DNA from: Chloroflexota bacterium
GTDB lineage: Bacteria > Chloroflexota > Dehalococcoidia > Lucifugimonadales > Lucifugimonadaceae
DNA: 5,367 nucleotides
Assembly (NCBI GenBank): GCA_009837685.1
Contig: VXTA01000304.1
Coordinates: forward strand, 2,333-7,699
Direction: 5' to 3'
Below the pieces are notes generated by a model that was not told the DNA's origin, did no database searches, and saw only the letters and a list, made by a program, of their open reading frames with translations. The position numbers and the translations under genes are program-made. Positions 4,571 to 5,367 of this stretch are shown here, piece after piece. How positions within the stretch are numbered: the stretch's first letter is position 1; every line of letters begins with the position of its first letter.

Positions 4571-5251
4571 TCAACCGATTGCCTGCAATGCTTCGGTTAA
4601 CGACATCCGAATCGTCGTGAATATCGGTGTCTCTGTATCAGTGAATTGAGCTCCCGGCACTTCTCGCAAATCCATAACTAGAGATACGAACTCTGAAGGG
4701 TCGTCGGTCTCAAATGCGACCACGAACTCCGGGTCGTCGATCCCGAACGAGTATGTCGTGTTTATCGTCACCCCCGGATAACCGTGGCCGATTCGGAAAT
4801 GGTCGTTCATCATACCTTGGCGTTCTTCCATCGACAAGCCGTACCAAGGTCGAGTCTTGGTCATCGGGTAGACGATGAAGTAGCGTTTGTCCTTGCGCTC
4901 AACCTCGGGGTTACCGCCGCCGTGCTTGTAGCGTGTCTTGCGGCGGAGAGAGAGATACGAGTGAGGTTGGTCGAAGTGCGCGGCAGCCTCCGTACGATTG
5001 ATCGCCACGGCCGTTGCATGAAATACCTCAACGCTTGGCGCGCTCTGAAACAGGAGCAGGTCAACGTCCGCACGAGTACCGACCGCGCTGAAACTAGATA
5101 TCGGCGAGCCTACGTCGTCGCTGGCCTGTTGGATTGTCGCAACGAGTTCTTCCCGCAGCTGAGTCTTGCCGCTCGGTTCAAGTAACCTCCAAGACGGTCG
5201 CGCTTTGAAGAACGAAAACTTGACGTAGTCGCCGTATTCGATGTTGGGCAT
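4571..5251 (-). CDS. hemQ: Coproheme decarboxylase HemQ/ChdC (chlorite dismutase family)
   Basis: A 226-residue protein of the chlorite dismutase structural family, best read as the peroxide-dependent enzyme that converts coproheme III to haem b at the end of the coproporphyrin-dependent pathway. The C-terminal half carries the signatures: YPMTKTRPWYGLS (128-140) with the catalytic-type Tyr128, EERQGMMNDH with proximal haem ligand His151, NTTYSFGIDDPEFVVAFETDD (164-184), and ETPIFT near the end. The position of the distal Arg of true chlorite dismutases is taken by a non-basic residue (about Ile163), as in actinobacterial HemQ with Ala, so chlorite breakdown is unlikely. The N-terminal ferredoxin-like half (about 8-110) is more diverged. 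The ATG at 5251 has only a distant GGAG (13 nt upstream). It converges on the ferredoxin gene. No other haem gene is in the window, so the pathway role rests on family knowledge. Confidence 0.9.
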   Translation of the reverse strand: MPNIEYGDYVKFSFFKARPSWRLLEPSGKTQLREELVATIQQASDDVGSPISSFSAVGTRADVDLLLFQSAPSVEVFHATAVAINRTEAAAHFDQPHSYLSLRRKTRYKHGGGNPEVERKDKRYFIVYPMTKTRPWYGLSMEERQGMMNDHFRIGHGYPGVTINTTYSFGIDDPEFVVAFETDDPSEFVSLVMDLREVPGAQFTDTETPIFTTIRMSLTEALQAIG

Positions 5252-5327
5252 GGTGCTTCAGGTGCTCCGGATCGGTAATCTCGCGTCGATGTCAAATGGT
5301 CTATACAGCCGAGTCAAGACCCTGCAA

Positions 5328-5356
5328 AGTATAGAAAACAATCGTTTTCTCAATCG
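5328..5356 (-). promoter_or_regulatory. hemQ: Candidate hemQ promoter
   Basis: On the minus strand TATACT (5333-5328) matches the -10 consensus at five of six positions and would start transcription near 5321, about 70 nt before the hemQ ATG. The -35 region at normal spacing (CGATTG, 5356-5351) is poor, as expected for a regulated promoter. A 7-bp-arm dyad fills the spacer. An alternative reading is the 3' end of an upstream gene, since a minus-strand TGA at 5352-5350 follows an open five-codon stretch. Confidence 0.3.
5333..5350. repeat. hemQ: AGAAAAC-N4-GTTTTCT dyad upstream of hemQ
   Basis: Perfect 7-bp arms AGAAAAC (5333-5339) and GTTTTCT (5344-5350) around AATC. It lies between the -10 candidate and the expected -35 position of hemQ, a usual place for a repressor or MerR-type operator. 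An AT-rich hairpin ending an upstream transcript is the alternative. Confidence 0.4.
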
Positions 5357-5367
5357 ACAGCCACGAA

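Noticed and set aside
1..5367. CRISPR array, tRNA or rRNA gene, insertion sequence or prophage
   Set aside because: No direct-repeat array, cloverleaf, rRNA-like stretch, transposase or terminal repeats were seen on either strand.

Overview
The window holds six complete or near-complete genes and one gene start cut by the left edge. They form two opposing blocks. Base composition is near 50% GC and protein families are ordinary core-metabolism ones. No rRNA, tRNA, CRISPR array, transposon or phage gene was seen. The trigger factor N-terminus, the aspS-tig order, the His31-type aspartyl-tRNA synthetase, the actinobacterial-style HemQ and the mycobacterial-style seven-iron ferredoxin together suggest a free-living Gram-positive-like or monoderm lineage. 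My best guess is a Chloroflexota bacterium of the Dehalococcoidia/SAR202 kind. That placement rests on remembered family resemblance, not on a search.

The left block (1-3384) is all on the minus strand. In transcription order it contains an Lrp/AsnC-type regulator, a BioY biotin-transport S component, aspartyl-tRNA synthetase (aspS) and the first 50 codons of trigger factor (tig). The gap between lrp and bioY is 44 bp and between bioY and aspS 127 bp, so co-transcription is possible. Between aspS and tig there is a terminator-like hairpin next to a perfect 16-bp palindrome, so tig probably has its own control.

The middle (3385-3767) is a 383-bp divergent intergenic region. It carries a good minus-strand promoter for lrp and several TTGCA-containing words that could be operator sites.

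The right block has two plus-strand genes, an unusual IscA/HesB-type Fe-S assembly protein (3768-4124) and a seven-iron ferredoxin (4200-4466). Facing them is hemQ (4571-5251, minus), which encodes a coproheme decarboxylase of the chlorite dismutase family. The convergent gap has a terminator-like hairpin and a short inverted repeat resembling a dispersed intergenic element. The common theme of this block is iron: Fe-S cluster delivery, a ferredoxin and the last step of haem synthesis.

I did not find a new defence, mobile or biosynthetic system. The points most worth checking are the predicted non-discriminating AspRS, the IscA homologue that lacks the first canonical cysteine but has a four-cysteine glycine-rich tail, the tandem structures ahead of tig, and the recurring GTTGC/GCAAC dyads in three intergenic gaps.
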